Of a stretch of DNA of 64,000 nt, positions 16,133 to 24,739 are shown one piece after another; position 1 is the first letter of the stretch; each line of letters starts with the position of its first letter. The notes below the pieces were generated by a model that was not told the origin of the DNA, did not search any database, and saw nothing but the letters and a program-made list of their open reading frames with translations. The stretch comes from Sphingopyxis sp. YR583. GTDB taxonomy: Bacteria > Pseudomonadota > Alphaproteobacteria > Sphingomonadales > Sphingomonadaceae. The position numbers were made by a program, and so were the translations under genes. The stretch covers positions 186,001 through 250,000 of the forward strand of contig NZ_FNWK01000001.1 in the NCBI RefSeq assembly GCF_900108295.1. Reading direction: 5' to 3'.

Positions 16133-17644
16133 TCATGCGGCGACGGCCATTCTTTCCAGTCGTCCCGTCGCGCCCTGAAGCTCGACAACGAGACCCGAGC
16201 TGCGCCGCCGCTTGATCCACTCTTCGAGCATCTCGGCGCAGGTGTGATCGATGTGCTTCAGCCGTTCGACATTCAGCCTCAACCGTCCCGCCGCCGGCAG
16301 GTCATCGAGGATGGCCGTCAGCTTGGGCAACGCAACGAAGGTGGCTGTGCCATCGAGCACGACCTCTCGCGTCTCGCCCTCCTGCCGCTGATCGGTGCGC
16401 AGGCGGAGCCTGCGGAGATGCGGCACGAGTTCGAGCATCGACAGCGCGAGACCCACTAGCACCCCGGTCAGCAGATCGGTCGTAACGACCATCAGGAATG
16501 TGCCCGCCCAGATCATCGCGGGAAGCGGGCCATAGCGGTTGAACAGATGCTTCACATGATCGAAGCTGACGAGCTTGACGCCGGTGACGACGAGCACGCC
16601 CGCAAGTGCGGCCATGGGGATTTCGCGCAGGAGCCACGGCAATAGCGCGACGAACCCGAGTATCCATACGCCGTGCAGGATGGTCGAAAGCCGCGTGGCA
16701 CCGCCGGCCTGCACGTTGGCCGAGCTGCGCACGATCACGCCGGTCATCGGAAGGGCACCGGCAACGCCGCAAAGCAGATTGCCCACGCCCTGCGCGCGCA
16801 ATTCCTTGTTATAGTCGGTGCGCACCCCATCGTGCATCCGGTCGACCGCCGCCGCCGAGAGCAACGTCTCGGCACTCGCGATAAATGCGATCGCAATGGC
16901 CGTCGCGATCAGGGCGGGCTCGGCAAAACGCTGAAGCATACCCCCGTCGGGCAGAGTAACCGCACCGACGATCGATTGCGGAACATCGACGCGAATGACG
17001 TCGAGCCCGAAGCCGTAGGCGACCAAGGTGGCCGCAACCACGCCGATGAGGGCGCCGGGCACAAGGCGAAGGCTCTGCGGACGCAAACGTTCCCACCCCA
17101 GCATCGCCGCGATGGTCAATATGCCCACGGCAAAGGCAGCCAGCGCCCCGCCGCCGGGCGTGAGTCCGAGGATACGGCCGGGCATTGCCACGAGATTCTC
17201 GATCCCACCCGGAAGCGGCTTCGCATCGAAAAGCACATGGAACTGTCCGAGCACGATCAACAGGCCGATGCCCGCGAGCATGCCGTGGACGACGGCAGGC
17301 GAAATAGCCCTAAACCAGCCGCCAAGGCGGAACACGCCGGCCGCGACCTGAATAAGCCCGGCCAGAACGAGGATCGGACCAAGGGCTGAAAGCCCCTGGT
17401 CGCGAACGATCTCGAATACGATGACGGCAAGACCCGCCGCCGGCCCGCTGACCTGCAGCGGCGACCCGGCGAGCGCTCCGACGACGATGCCACCAATAAT
17501 ACCGGTTATCAGTCCTTTCTCGGGCGGCACCCCCGAGGCGATCGCGATCCCCATGCACAATGGCATCGCGACCAGAAAGACGACGATCGAGGCGGTGAAA
17601 TCGCGCGAGAAAGTCTTGCCGAGCGATGGCATCGCGATGGTCAT
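16133..17644 (-). CDS. SulP-family anion transporter with C-terminal STAS domain
   Basis: An inner-membrane protein (503 aa) with ~10-12 hydrophobic segments starting VVFLVAMPLCMGIAIASGVPPEKGLITGIIGG and the conserved VSGPAAGLAVIVFEIV, followed from ~residue 410 by a short STAS domain. SulP members carry sulfate, bicarbonate or organic anions. The ATG overlaps the stop of a beta-carbonic anhydrase gene (ATGA). This coupling suggests a bicarbonate role, as in BicA-type transporters, but that is an inference. Upstream of the pair are two operator-like boxes (18417-18452). Confidence 0.9.
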   Translation of the reverse strand: MTIAMPSLGKTFSRDFTASIVVFLVAMPLCMGIAIASGVPPEKGLITGIIGGIVVGALAGSPLQVSGPAAGLAVIVFEIVRDQGLSALGPILVLAGLIQVAAGVFRLGGWFRAISPAVVHGMLAGIGLLIVLGQFHVLFDAKPLPGGIENLVAMPGRILGLTPGGGALAAFAVGILTIAAMLGWERLRPQSLRLVPGALIGVVAATLVAYGFGLDVIRVDVPQSIVGAVTLPDGGMLQRFAEPALIATAIAIAFIASAETLLSAAAVDRMHDGVRTDYNKELRAQGVGNLLCGVAGALPMTGVIVRSSANVQAGGATRLSTILHGVWILGFVALLPWLLREIPMAALAGVLVVTGVKLVSFDHVKHLFNRYGPLPAMIWAGTFLMVVTTDLLTGVLVGLALSMLELVPHLRRLRLRTDQRQEGETREVVLDGTATFVALPKLTAILDDLPAAGRLRLNVERLKHIDHTCAEMLEEWIKRRRSSGLVVELQGATGRLERMAVAA

Positions 17645-18330
17645 TCCGCTGCTTCCGCGAAATCCGCGGCGCGCCGCGATGCATGCGGCAAAGCGACAGG
17701 CAGCGGAGCGTCTTCACGCAAAGGCATGAAGCGTCCGGTCGCACCGTCGAGGCCGAGGATGCAGCCCGCATGAATATCGACGAACCAGCCGTGGAGTGCG
17801 ATTTCTCCGCGCGCGAGGCCCGCAGCGACTGCGGGATGCGTGCGCAGATGGGCAAGCTGGATAACCACATTTTCAAGCGAAACCGCACGGATTCGCTGAA
17901 CGTCGTCCATGACCGGATAACCGTCGGTCACGACCTTGTGCGCGGCATGCGAATGACGCAGCCATGCCGCCACATTCGGCATGCCGCTCAGATCCTGGTT
18001 GACGGCCAGCGCCTTCATCGCGCCGCAGTCCGAATGACCGCACACGATGATGTCTCGAACACCAAGTGCCGCGACCGCATATTCCACGGTCGAAGAGACG
18101 CCGCCATTTTGCGTCGCAAAGGGCGGAACGATGTTGCCGGCGTTGCGGCATACGAACAGATCGCCCGGCTCCGCCTGCATGATATGTTCGGGGACGATGC
18201 GCGAGTCCGCGCAGGATATCATCAGCGCCTTCGGACTTTGTCCGTCGCTGGCGAGACGTCCATAGAGGCTGCTTTGATTGGGGAAAGTTTGCTTTTCGAA
18301 TGAAAAGACGCGACCGATCAGCTCGTTCAC
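17641..18330 (-). CDS. can: Beta-class carbonic anhydrase
   Basis: This cytoplasmic zinc enzyme (229 aa) interconverts CO2 and bicarbonate. Zinc and catalytic residues are Cys40, Asp42 and Arg44 (SCADSRIVP), and His99 and Cys102 (CGHSDCGAMKAL). The start is GTG 18330 with no strong ribosome site. It is the first gene of a two-gene unit with the SulP transporter. The tandem 20-bp-spaced boxes at 18417-18452 lie in its promoter region, just after the end of a sensor kinase gene on the same strand. Confidence 0.95.
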   Translation of the reverse strand: MNELIGRVFSFEKQTFPNQSSLYGRLASDGQSPKALMISCADSRIVPEHIMQAEPGDLFVCRNAGNIVPPFATQNGGVSSTVEYAVAALGVRDIIVCGHSDCGAMKALAVNQDLSGMPNVAAWLRHSHAAHKVVTDGYPVMDDVQRIRAVSLENVVIQLAHLRTHPAVAAGLARGEIALHGWFVDIHAGCILGLDGATGRFMPLREDAPLPVALPHASRRAADFAEAAE

Positions 18331-18416
18331 CGAGGGGACTCCTTGCTTGGCGCCGAAGGGAGAGGCGGCGCGAAGCAGGAGTTAGGGTCCGAATTTTGCT
18401 GCGATGCAGCACTTAT

Positions 18417-18452
18417 GTAAGCAAATGTTTCCGGTTGTAAGGAAGTGTTTCC
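18417..18452. promoter_or_regulatory. Tandem operator-like boxes before carbonic anhydrase
   Basis: Two direct copies of a 16-mer, GTAAGCAAATGTTTCC (18417-18432) and GTAAGGAAGTGTTTCC (18437-18452), start exactly 20 bp apart, about two helical turns, as expected for an OmpR-family dimer. They match at 14 of 16 positions and sit 87-122 bp upstream of the carbonic anhydrase start. Further copies lie around the regulator gene and its divergent neighbour. Confidence 0.65.
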
Positions 18453-18458
18453 GCTCGT

Positions 18459-19772
18459 TTAGCCGAGCGGGATATCGATCTCGGCCCGCAGCCCGCCTGT
18501 CGTCCGGTTGGACAGGCGCAACATGCCGCCCTCTTTCTGCGCCACCCGCCGCGCGATCGGAATGCCCAGACCCAGACCATGCGTATCGCGGCTCCGCGCC
18601 AGATCCAGCCGGACGAACGGCTGGAGCACATGTTCCAGTTCCTCTTCGGGAATGCCCGGTCCGTCGTCCTCGACGCACAGAATGACCCGGTCGTTCTCCG
18701 TTCGAAGAGTGACCTCTGCCCCGCCTGCATATTTGATCGCATTTTCCACGAGGTTGGACAGCGCGCGCTTGAGCGCCAAAGGACGCACGACGATCTCGAG
18801 ATGGTCCGGCCCGTCATAAGTCGCGAGATCGCCCATGTCCGAAGCATCGTCGACGATCGTGGCCGCCATCACCGCAATGTCCGTCTGCACGGGCTTTTCG
18901 GGATCGCTATCGCCGCCATAGAAGGCGAGAAGCGAAGCGACCATCGCCTCCATTTCGCCAACATCCTTCTGGATCGAGTGGCGCAAGAACGGATCGTCGA
19001 TCGCTTCGGTGCGGAGCTGCAGCCGGGAAAGCGGTGTACGCAAGTCGTGACCGACCGAAGCGAGCGCCTCCGTCCGGTCGGTGATCAGCTGATGGATGCG
19101 CGCCTGCATCTCATTGAAGGCGGCGATCACGCGCCGGATCTCCGACACGCCGACTTCGGGGAGGACCACCGCGTCGCCCTCGCCAATGCGCACGGCAGCG
19201 CGTGTCAGCATCCGCATTGGAGAGAGAACACGGCGCAGCAACAGGCCGCCGATCAGGATCAGCGCAATCGCGGGAACGAGCGCCAGGAGGAACCGGTTGA
19301 TCCGCAACCGGGAAGGATCGACGAGTTGCATCGCCCTGAACTCGAGCGAGCTACCGTCGGCCAGCGAGAGTTGCCCGGTAACCTTGCCGTTACGTCCCGG
19401 CTCCTTCAAATGCAGGCGCAAATTCTCGTGCCCCAGGGCCGGTTCCCATCCGATAATCTGCGTTCGCATCTCATTGAGCGGCGCAGCCATCGGCATCAGC
19501 GGAAGGCTGTTCGGGTGCCATTCGACAATGAAGGTTTCACTCGACAACCGCGCCGCCAGTTCGGGACGATCGCTACGAGGGCTCGCATTCAGCAGGCGGC
19601 TTGCCGCGGCCAGATGCTCGGCGACGCGGTGCGCTTCATCCTCTTCAACGCGTAGTTGTCCGGCGCGCTCATGCAGAAAGGTGCTGACGGTGAATTCGAG
19701 CGTGATCGCGAGCAGCAGGATCAGGAATATCCGCCCGACCAGCCCGAGCGACGGCCGTATGGCGTCGGTCAC
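18459..19772 (-). CDS. Two-component sensor histidine kinase
   Basis: An inner-membrane kinase (437 aa). A first membrane helix (~10-32), a periplasmic sensor of ~125 residues and a second helix (~160-180) are followed by HAMP, the H box SVGHDLRTPLSRL (His242), the N box LSNLVENAIKYA, the G boxes DDGPGIPEE and HGLGLGIPIARR, and a C-terminal ATPase fold. This is EnvZ-like in layout. Its start overlaps the response regulator stop by four bases. The signal is unknown; nearby carbonic anhydrase and SulP genes suggest CO2/bicarbonate or pH (inference). Confidence 0.93.
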   Translation of the reverse strand: MTDAIRPSLGLVGRIFLILLLAITLEFTVSTFLHERAGQLRVEEDEAHRVAEHLAAASRLLNASPRSDRPELAARLSSETFIVEWHPNSLPLMPMAAPLNEMRTQIIGWEPALGHENLRLHLKEPGRNGKVTGQLSLADGSSLEFRAMQLVDPSRLRINRFLLALVPAIALILIGGLLLRRVLSPMRMLTRAAVRIGEGDAVVLPEVGVSEIRRVIAAFNEMQARIHQLITDRTEALASVGHDLRTPLSRLQLRTEAIDDPFLRHSIQKDVGEMEAMVASLLAFYGGDSDPEKPVQTDIAVMAATIVDDASDMGDLATYDGPDHLEIVVRPLALKRALSNLVENAIKYAGGAEVTLRTENDRVILCVEDDGPGIPEEELEHVLQPFVRLDLARSRDTHGLGLGIPIARRVAQKEGGMLRLSNRTTGGLRAEIDIPLG

Positions 19773-20479
19773 CGACGCGACACTTCGACATTGAACATAT
19801 AGCCCACGCCGCGAACGGTGATGATCGGTGCGCTTGCATCCTTGTGCGAAAGCTTGCGCCGCAAGCGGCTGACGAGGACGTCGACGCTGCGATCGGACGC
19901 TTCGCCAAGCCGCGTCCGCGACAATTCGATCAATCGCTCACGCGCGATGACACGTTGGGGATTTTCGAGGAAGCTGGACAAGAGATCGAATTCCGCGCCC
20001 GTCAACTCGACGATAGCACCGGTCGGCGAATGCAATTCGCGTCTCGAAAAATTGACGGTCCAGCCCGAGAAACTGGCGATCTGCTGCCCCGCTTTACCAT
20101 GCTGGCGGTCGAGCCGTCCGCGGCGGAGGACGGCGCGGACGCGGGCGGTCAGCTCGCGCGTGCTGAACGGCTTCGCAAGATAATCGTCAGCCCCCAGTTC
20201 GAGCCCGACGATCCGATCGGTCTCGCTGCCCTTGGCGCTGACGAAAATGATCGGCACTTCGCTCTGTTGGCGCAACTGACGGCAGAGATCGAGACCGCTG
20301 GTGCCGGGCAACATGATGTCGAGCAGCACGAGATCGACCGCTCCGACATCGAGCGCCAGCCACATTTCGGGCGCAGAAGCCGCAGGTCGGACTTGATAAC
20401 CATTTTGCTGAAGCGCGCGTGCGGTGAGCGTGCGCAACGCGGGATCGTCCTCAACGATCAAGATTGTAGAGGCAGTCAT
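19769..20479 (-). CDS. OmpR-family response regulator
   Basis: A 236-aa regulator: a receiver domain with Asp10/Asp11 (VEDD), phospho-acceptor Asp54 (LLDIMLPG) and Lys in KPF, then a winged-helix domain with RLIELSRTRLGEASDRSVDVLVSRLRRKL and the closing ITVRGVGYMF. It is the first gene of the pair with the kinase. Its recognition region is almost identical to that of the second regulator at 22.6 kb. A copy of the putative operator lies 123 bp upstream (20602-20619), suggesting autoregulation. Confidence 0.94.
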   Translation of the reverse strand: MTASTILIVEDDPALRTLTARALQQNGYQVRPAASAPEMWLALDVGAVDLVLLDIMLPGTSGLDLCRQLRQQSEVPIIFVSAKGSETDRIVGLELGADDYLAKPFSTRELTARVRAVLRRGRLDRQHGKAGQQIASFSGWTVNFSRRELHSPTGAIVELTGAEFDLLSSFLENPQRVIARERLIELSRTRLGEASDRSVDVLVSRLRRKLSHKDASAPIITVRGVGYMFNVEVSRR

Positions 20480-20601
20480 AGAAAAATCTGTGCCGTTCGT
20501 TCGTAGAGTTCAGGTGTGCAAGCCCGGGAGAGCAAATGGTCAGGCGACCTGTCACACAGATAGGGACGACGCGCCGCCCTTCCAGTGCATGGAGGGGAAT
20601 A

Positions 20602-20619
20602 GAAACATTTCCTTACAAC
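20602..20619. promoter_or_regulatory. Operator-like box upstream of the response regulator
   Basis: The minus strand reads GTTGTAAGGAAATGTTTC, identical at 17 of 18 positions to the second tandem box (18434-18451 on the plus strand). It lies between the regulator start (20479) and the divergent gene at 20934, and may serve either promoter. Confidence 0.65.
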
Positions 20620-20833
20620 ATATTCCAGCGCGGGCTGCCGCGATGCGGCGGCCATATCCGGGCGATATGACAATAAAGATGAGCCGCAGAAATTTGAAAG
20701 AAATATATAATTTTCGCGCATCGACGCCGGATCGACGCACAGAGCCTCGTTTGCCGCAAGACGAACGGACATATCTTTGCAGCAAGAAATCGGGACGAAC
20801 CGACCCTGACCCTCCCGTCCCGGCGTTCAGCAA

Positions 20834-20844
20834 TATTTCCTTAC
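20834..20844. promoter_or_regulatory. Partial operator-like box before the secreted-protein gene
   Basis: The minus strand reads GTAAGGAAATA, sharing the GTAAGGAAAT core of the box at 20602. It lies 90 bp upstream of the GTG start at 20934. Without the rest of the motif this copy is weaker. Confidence 0.35.
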
Positions 20845-20933
20845 GCAGGCGACACCCGGCTGCATTGTACGCCCGATATCGGCTCGGGCCATGGCGGCAC
20901 CCCGCCCACTTCATGGTCTTTGAGGAGCTATTT

Positions 20934-21590
20934 GTGCGTTTTTCCAGCCTGACGCTCGGCTTGGCGACATTTGTGCTGGCTTCGCCCGCAATGGCGAACA
21001 CGCCGGTAGTACCGAGGCAACTCGCAAAGATGGATGCGGACGCATTCCGCGCCAAAGTCACGATCGACGACGACGAGTTGGAATATATAACTATCATCTC
21101 GACCCGCGAGGGATTTCGCAAGGAACAGCGGCTGACGAGCTCGGCTTCGTTCGACAGCCATGTCGAAGCCCACGTCAACAAACGCACCGGCGAAACCCGG
21201 TTCGAAGTCCACCAGTTCCTTCGATATCGGGGCTCGCAGCGGCTCTATGACACGGTCCATTTCGCCGATCATGATAACGAACTTGTCGTGCGGCCGCTCG
21301 ATTACGCCCGGCGCGGCGACGACAGCATGTGCCCCAACAGCGATTTCGCCGGCGATTGCGCGCTTACGATGCGGTTGATGTTCTCGGTCGACGAGACATC
21401 GCTGAGAGCGGCCATCGACCGCGGGGATGGATGGGATCTCAAGTTCAAGGGAAGCCCGGATGGCCGCGACGATTTCCGGATCAGGATCGTTTCGGCGGAG
21501 ATCGAAGGCTTGCTGCTTGCCGTCGGCGACTATCGGGCGACCTTGCCGCCACACGTCAACGCCGGCGGACTGGCCGCCGCCCTGCGTTGA
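20934..21590 (+). CDS. Secreted protein of unknown function
   Basis: I do not recognise the family. The start is taken as GTG 20934 because GAGGAG lies 6 bp upstream (20922-20927); ATG 20913 in the same frame has no such site. The 218-aa product opens with a signal peptide (RFSSLTLGLATFVLASPAMA-NTP). The mature part is mixed alpha/beta with acidic patches, one likely disulfide (CPNSDFAGDC) and no catalytic motif I can name. It faces away from the two-component system and shares its intergenic region, where two operator-like boxes lie, so it may belong to that regulon. Confidence 0.72.
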   Translation: MRFSSLTLGLATFVLASPAMANTPVVPRQLAKMDADAFRAKVTIDDDELEYITIISTREGFRKEQRLTSSASFDSHVEAHVNKRTGETRFEVHQFLRYRGSQRLYDTVHFADHDNELVVRPLDYARRGDDSMCPNSDFAGDCALTMRLMFSVDETSLRAAIDRGDGWDLKFKGSPDGRDDFRIRIVSAEIEGLLLAVGDYRATLPPHVNAGGLAAALR

Positions 21591-21783
21591 CAATCCTCCC
21601 GGCCGTGACCGCCGGCAACTGAAATCGGCGCAACCGCGCTCGATCCGCCGGTGGATAGGCTTCTAACTTTATGCGTGCATCGCATTGAAATCTTGATAAA
21701 TGCGCCCCCGCAACCGCTTGGGGCGTTAAGCGGCTGCGACCTCTCGGGGGACCCAAGAGCAACAATCAAAGGAATATCGAGGC

Positions 21784-22293
21784 ATGAAGAAGTTTCTGAC
21801 GGTCGCCGCAATCGGCGCGGCGCTGGCACTGGGCGGCTGCGGCAAGAGCGAAGACAAGGCGGCAACGCCGGCGGGCACCGTGAAGCGCGAAGCGGGCAAC
21901 TGGAAGACCGACGTCAAGCTGGTCAAGTTCGAGATGCCCGGCGTTCCCGACAATGTGAAAGATCAGATGTCGAAGCAGCTCGCAGCCGCAAGCGGCACCG
22001 AACAGTGCCTCACGCAGGAACAGGCCGACAAGGAAGATGTCGCCGGCGCGCTGTCGAAGGGCTATGGCGAGGCTTGCACCTGGAACAAGAACCAGATCGG
22101 CGAAGGCAAGATCGACGTCGCGGGCACCTGCACACAGGGCGCGCAAAAGGTCGAACTCGCGCTTGCCGGCACGCTTGACGCGAAGAAGACCGACGTCCTT
22201 GTGACGTCGAAGGGCAAGTCGCTGATGGGCGGTGGTGAGATGGAAATGCAGATGCAGGTCACCAGCACCAACATCGGTCCCTGCAAGGGCTGA
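21784..22293 (+). CDS. DUF3617-family lipoprotein
   Basis: A 169-aa protein with a lipoprotein signal (lipobox ALGGC, Cys19), followed by a charged linker and a DUF3617-type domain: a 'GxWK' opening strand (AGNWKTDVKLVKFEMPGVP), paired cysteines (EQCLT, EACTW, GTCTQ, GPCKG) and a GEM-rich end. The family is common and uncharacterised in sphingomonads. AAAGGAA lies ~9-15 bp before the ATG. A strong terminator follows 25 bp after the stop, so it appears monocistronic. Confidence 0.82.
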   Translation: MKKFLTVAAIGAALALGGCGKSEDKAATPAGTVKREAGNWKTDVKLVKFEMPGVPDNVKDQMSKQLAAASGTEQCLTQEQADKEDVAGALSKGYGEACTWNKNQIGEGKIDVAGTCTQGAQKVELALAGTLDAKKTDVLVTSKGKSLMGGGEMEMQMQVTSTNIGPCKG

Positions 22294-22317
22294 TCCTACA
22301 GGAAAAGCGATTTGATT

Positions 22318-22354
22318 AAGGAGGCGCGGTAATCGGACTGCGCCTCCTTTTTTA
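22318..22354 (+). terminator. Rho-independent terminator after the DUF3617 gene
   Basis: AAGGAGGCGC (22318-22327) pairs with GCGCCTCCTT (22340-22349) across a 12-nt loop, and a run of six T follows. This is the clearest intrinsic terminator in the window. Confidence 0.92.
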
Positions 22355-22446
22355 TTGGTGGCCTGGCCTCGTTGGAAGAGCGGTGGCGAAAGGCGTACCG
22401 ATCGGTTTATGACCCAATGGGGCCGACCTTTGCCCAGCTCTAATAA

Positions 22447-22461
22447 TGCGAATAGTTATCA
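22447..22461. promoter_or_regulatory. Fur-like box before the second two-component system
   Basis: TGCGAATAGTTATCA fits the 7-1-7 Fur consensus TGATAATNATTATCA at 12 of 14 positions. It lies in an AT-rich pocket ~100 bp upstream of the response regulator start. A related inverted repeat lies before the TonB receptor at 24740-24754. Confidence 0.5.
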
Positions 22462-22563
22462 TAATTCTCGCCAGCGCGGCTTGGACATGCTTAAGGCGTG
22501 CGCACCAAACTGGACTTTAGGACCATATTGTTGCCGGACCTCGCGATCAGCCATGCACCACCG

Positions 22564-23304
22564 ATGCGTCTTGCCGATGCGATGCCGTCGCTTGCCTATC
22601 ATATTGTCGTTGTCGACGACGACGCCGGGGTGAGGACGTTGCTGGCGCGTATCCTGCGCGAAAGCGGGTATGAAGTGAGCGGCGCGCGCGACGGGACCGA
22701 ACTCAAATCGATCATGCGTGCAGGACGGATCGACCTGATCCTGCTCGACGTCATGCTGCCCGGCGAGAGCGGCATCGACCTGTGCCAGATGGTCCGCGAA
22801 AAGAGCCATGTGCCGATCATCATGATCAGCGCGCGGGGTCAGGAAAGCGACCGGGTTGCAGGGCTCGATGTGGGCGCCGACGATTATATCGCAAAACCCT
22901 TCGGCCGGTCCGAAGTGCTCGCCCGGGTGCGCGCTGTCCTGCGCCGGATGCGCGATCCGCATGCTCCGCTCGACGCGCCGGTCCCCGAGCGCTTCGAATT
23001 CGCCGGGTGGCGATATCATGCACGCCGCCGCGAGCTGCTTGCGCCATCGGGTGCGGAGGTCGACCTGACCGCCGCCGAGCAGGATCTGCTTATCGCCCTG
23101 CTCCGCAATCCGCAGCGCATGATCGGGCGCGAGCGGCTGCTCGAACTGTCGCGCAGCCGGATCGGCTCTTCGACCGACCGCAGCATCGACGTGCTCGTCA
23201 GCCGGCTGCGTCGGAAGCTCGGCGACAGCCGCAAGATCCGCCCGCTCATCCGGACAGTGCGCGGGATCGGCTATATGCTCGCCGCCGATGTCGTCGTGAC
23301 TTAG
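22564..23304 (+). CDS. OmpR-family response regulator, second system
   Basis: A receiver domain (VVDDDAG, phospho-acceptor Asp in LLDVMLPG, Lys in KPFGR) is joined to a winged helix ending RTVRGIGYML. The DNA-reading part, ELSRSRIGSSTDRSIDVLVSRLRRKL, is nearly the same as in the regulator at 19.8 kb, so these are paralogs that may read related sites. The start is uncertain: ATG 22564 is used, ATG 22582 also fits the domain, and GTG 22498 gives a longer version. The kinase gene follows after 5 bp. A Fur-like box lies upstream and a TonB receptor gene follows the pair. Confidence 0.92.
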   Translation: MRLADAMPSLAYHIVVVDDDAGVRTLLARILRESGYEVSGARDGTELKSIMRAGRIDLILLDVMLPGESGIDLCQMVREKSHVPIIMISARGQESDRVAGLDVGADDYIAKPFGRSEVLARVRAVLRRMRDPHAPLDAPVPERFEFAGWRYHARRRELLAPSGAEVDLTAAEQDLLIALLRNPQRMIGRERLLELSRSRIGSSTDRSIDVLVSRLRRKLGDSRKIRPLIRTVRGIGYMLAADVVVT

Positions 23305-23309
23305 CCCTC

Positions 23310-24638
23310 ATGCGCCTGCGTCTTCCGGAGGCGATGGTCGGACGCATCCTGCTCGTCCTGGTTGCCGCGATCCTTCTCGAACTGCTCGGCAATCTCGCGC
23401 TTCAGAAATGGCAGGAACGCGAGCTTCTCTCAGACCAGCAAATCGGGAACATCGCCAACCGGCTTGTCGCGGCCGAAGACGTCGCATTGGCGCTCCACCC
23501 GCGCGACCGTGGCAACCGGCTGCGCGACCTTGCCGAGGGTGACCTGTCGCTCAATTGGGTGCCCCGCACCGTCATCACCGACTTCAGCGCATCGTTCGCC
23601 CAGTTACAGACCCTGCGTGGGCGCATCGTCCAGGCTGCGCCAAAGCTGGCGGCGCACGAGCTGCGATTGACGCTGATGCCATCAGCCGAACGCGGCGAAC
23701 GCGACCTCGTTGGCGCGCTCCAGATTGCCGACGGCAGCTTCATCACCTTTCGCCTCAGCCCCTATCTTGATGCGCCGCCGAACCCGCGGCTGGTCATTCT
23801 CCTCCACCTGCTTCTTGTCGCCGTAGTGCTCGGCGTGGCGCTTGTCATGATCCGCGCCCTTGTTCGCCCGCTCAGCGATCTTGCCGCTGCGGCCGACCGG
23901 ACGACCGGCGGCCACGCGAGCCCGATTGCGATCGACGGGCCAGCGGAGGTGCGCCGCGTCGCGACCGCCTTTTCGGCGATGCAGGATCGGCTTCTCCGCG
24001 CGATGGACGACCAGACGCAGGCGCTTGTCGCCGTATCGCATGACCTGCGCACCCCTATCCAACGCCTTCGCCTTCGCGCCGCCTTGTTGGGCGACGAGGA
24101 CGCCCGCGATGCGATGAACGAGGACTTGGGGGAAATGGAGAGCTTTATAGAAAGCACCCTCTCCTATTTTCGCAGCGGCGAGGACGAATTGCCGCGGCTG
24201 ATCGACGTCGCCGCACTGGTTGCGACGGCGGTCGATACAGCCACCGATCTTGGCGGCAATATCCGCTATCACGGTCCCGACGAATTTCTGGTCACCGCGC
24301 GGCCGGTGACGATCAGGCGCATTCTTGCCAATCTGATCGACAACGCGCAGCGCCATGCCGGGCTTGTCGAATTGACGCTTCGTGTGGATGGCCCGGGCCG
24401 CTTTGCGATCGAAATCGACGACGACGGCCCGGGGATTCCGCCGGATCGACGCGATGAAGCACTATTGCCGTTCCGACGGCTCGACGAAGCACGTTCGGGC
24501 GGCGGCGCGGGGATCGGGCTGGCCGCCGCGCACAAGGCCGCGGTTTTGATGGGCGGCTCGCTGACGCTCCGTGACAGCCCGCTCGGCGGCCTCGGCGTCA
24601 GCCTCTCCCTGCCCCGCGGAGAGGCATTGGCCGGCTGA
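23310..24638 (+). CDS. Two-component sensor histidine kinase, second system
   Basis: A 442-aa membrane kinase with helices at ~10-30 and ~160-182, a periplasmic segment between them, HAMP, the H box VSHDLRTPIQRL (His244), the N box LANLIDNAQRHA, and G boxes DDGPGIPPD and GAGIGLAAAHKAA. It is similar in layout to the kinase at 18.5 kb. ATG 23310 comes 5 bp after the regulator's stop. The TonB-dependent receptor 130 bp downstream is the likely regulated neighbour. Confidence 0.92.
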   Translation: MRLRLPEAMVGRILLVLVAAILLELLGNLALQKWQERELLSDQQIGNIANRLVAAEDVALALHPRDRGNRLRDLAEGDLSLNWVPRTVITDFSASFAQLQTLRGRIVQAAPKLAAHELRLTLMPSAERGERDLVGALQIADGSFITFRLSPYLDAPPNPRLVILLHLLLVAVVLGVALVMIRALVRPLSDLAAAADRTTGGHASPIAIDGPAEVRRVATAFSAMQDRLLRAMDDQTQALVAVSHDLRTPIQRLRLRAALLGDEDARDAMNEDLGEMESFIESTLSYFRSGEDELPRLIDVAALVATAVDTATDLGGNIRYHGPDEFLVTARPVTIRRILANLIDNAQRHAGLVELTLRVDGPGRFAIEIDDDGPGIPPDRRDEALLPFRRLDEARSGGGAGIGLAAAHKAAVLMGGSLTLRDSPLGGLGVSLSLPRGEALAG

Positions 24639-24653
24639 ATCCCGGCACCATTT

Positions 24654-24668
24654 GTAACAAAGTGTTGC
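24654..24668. promoter_or_regulatory. Box resembling the first system's operator, before the TonB receptor
   Basis: GTAACAAAGTGTTGC matches GTAAGGAAGTGTTTC at 12 of 15 positions. It lies ~100 bp upstream of the TonB receptor start, just after the second kinase. The paralogous recognition helices of the two regulators make a related site plausible. It is a single copy and the match is by eye. Confidence 0.35.
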
Positions 24669-24739
24669 AAGCGCGCCGTCGGCGCCACTTCCCAATTGAC
24701 CCCAACCGGCGTCCGCATCAGTTGCGCCACCGATCTTTT

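Larger units (their letters stand above)
20480..20933. other. 454-bp intergenic region with operator-like boxes
   Basis: No gene is supported here. The stretch separates the leftward response regulator gene from a rightward secreted-protein gene. It holds two copies of the GTAAGGAAAT-type box (20602-20619 and 20834-20844), an AT-rich patch around 20665-20715 that contains TATAAT at 20706-20711 without a clear -35 box, and otherwise ordinary GC-rich sequence. It probably carries promoters for both directions. Confidence 0.6.
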
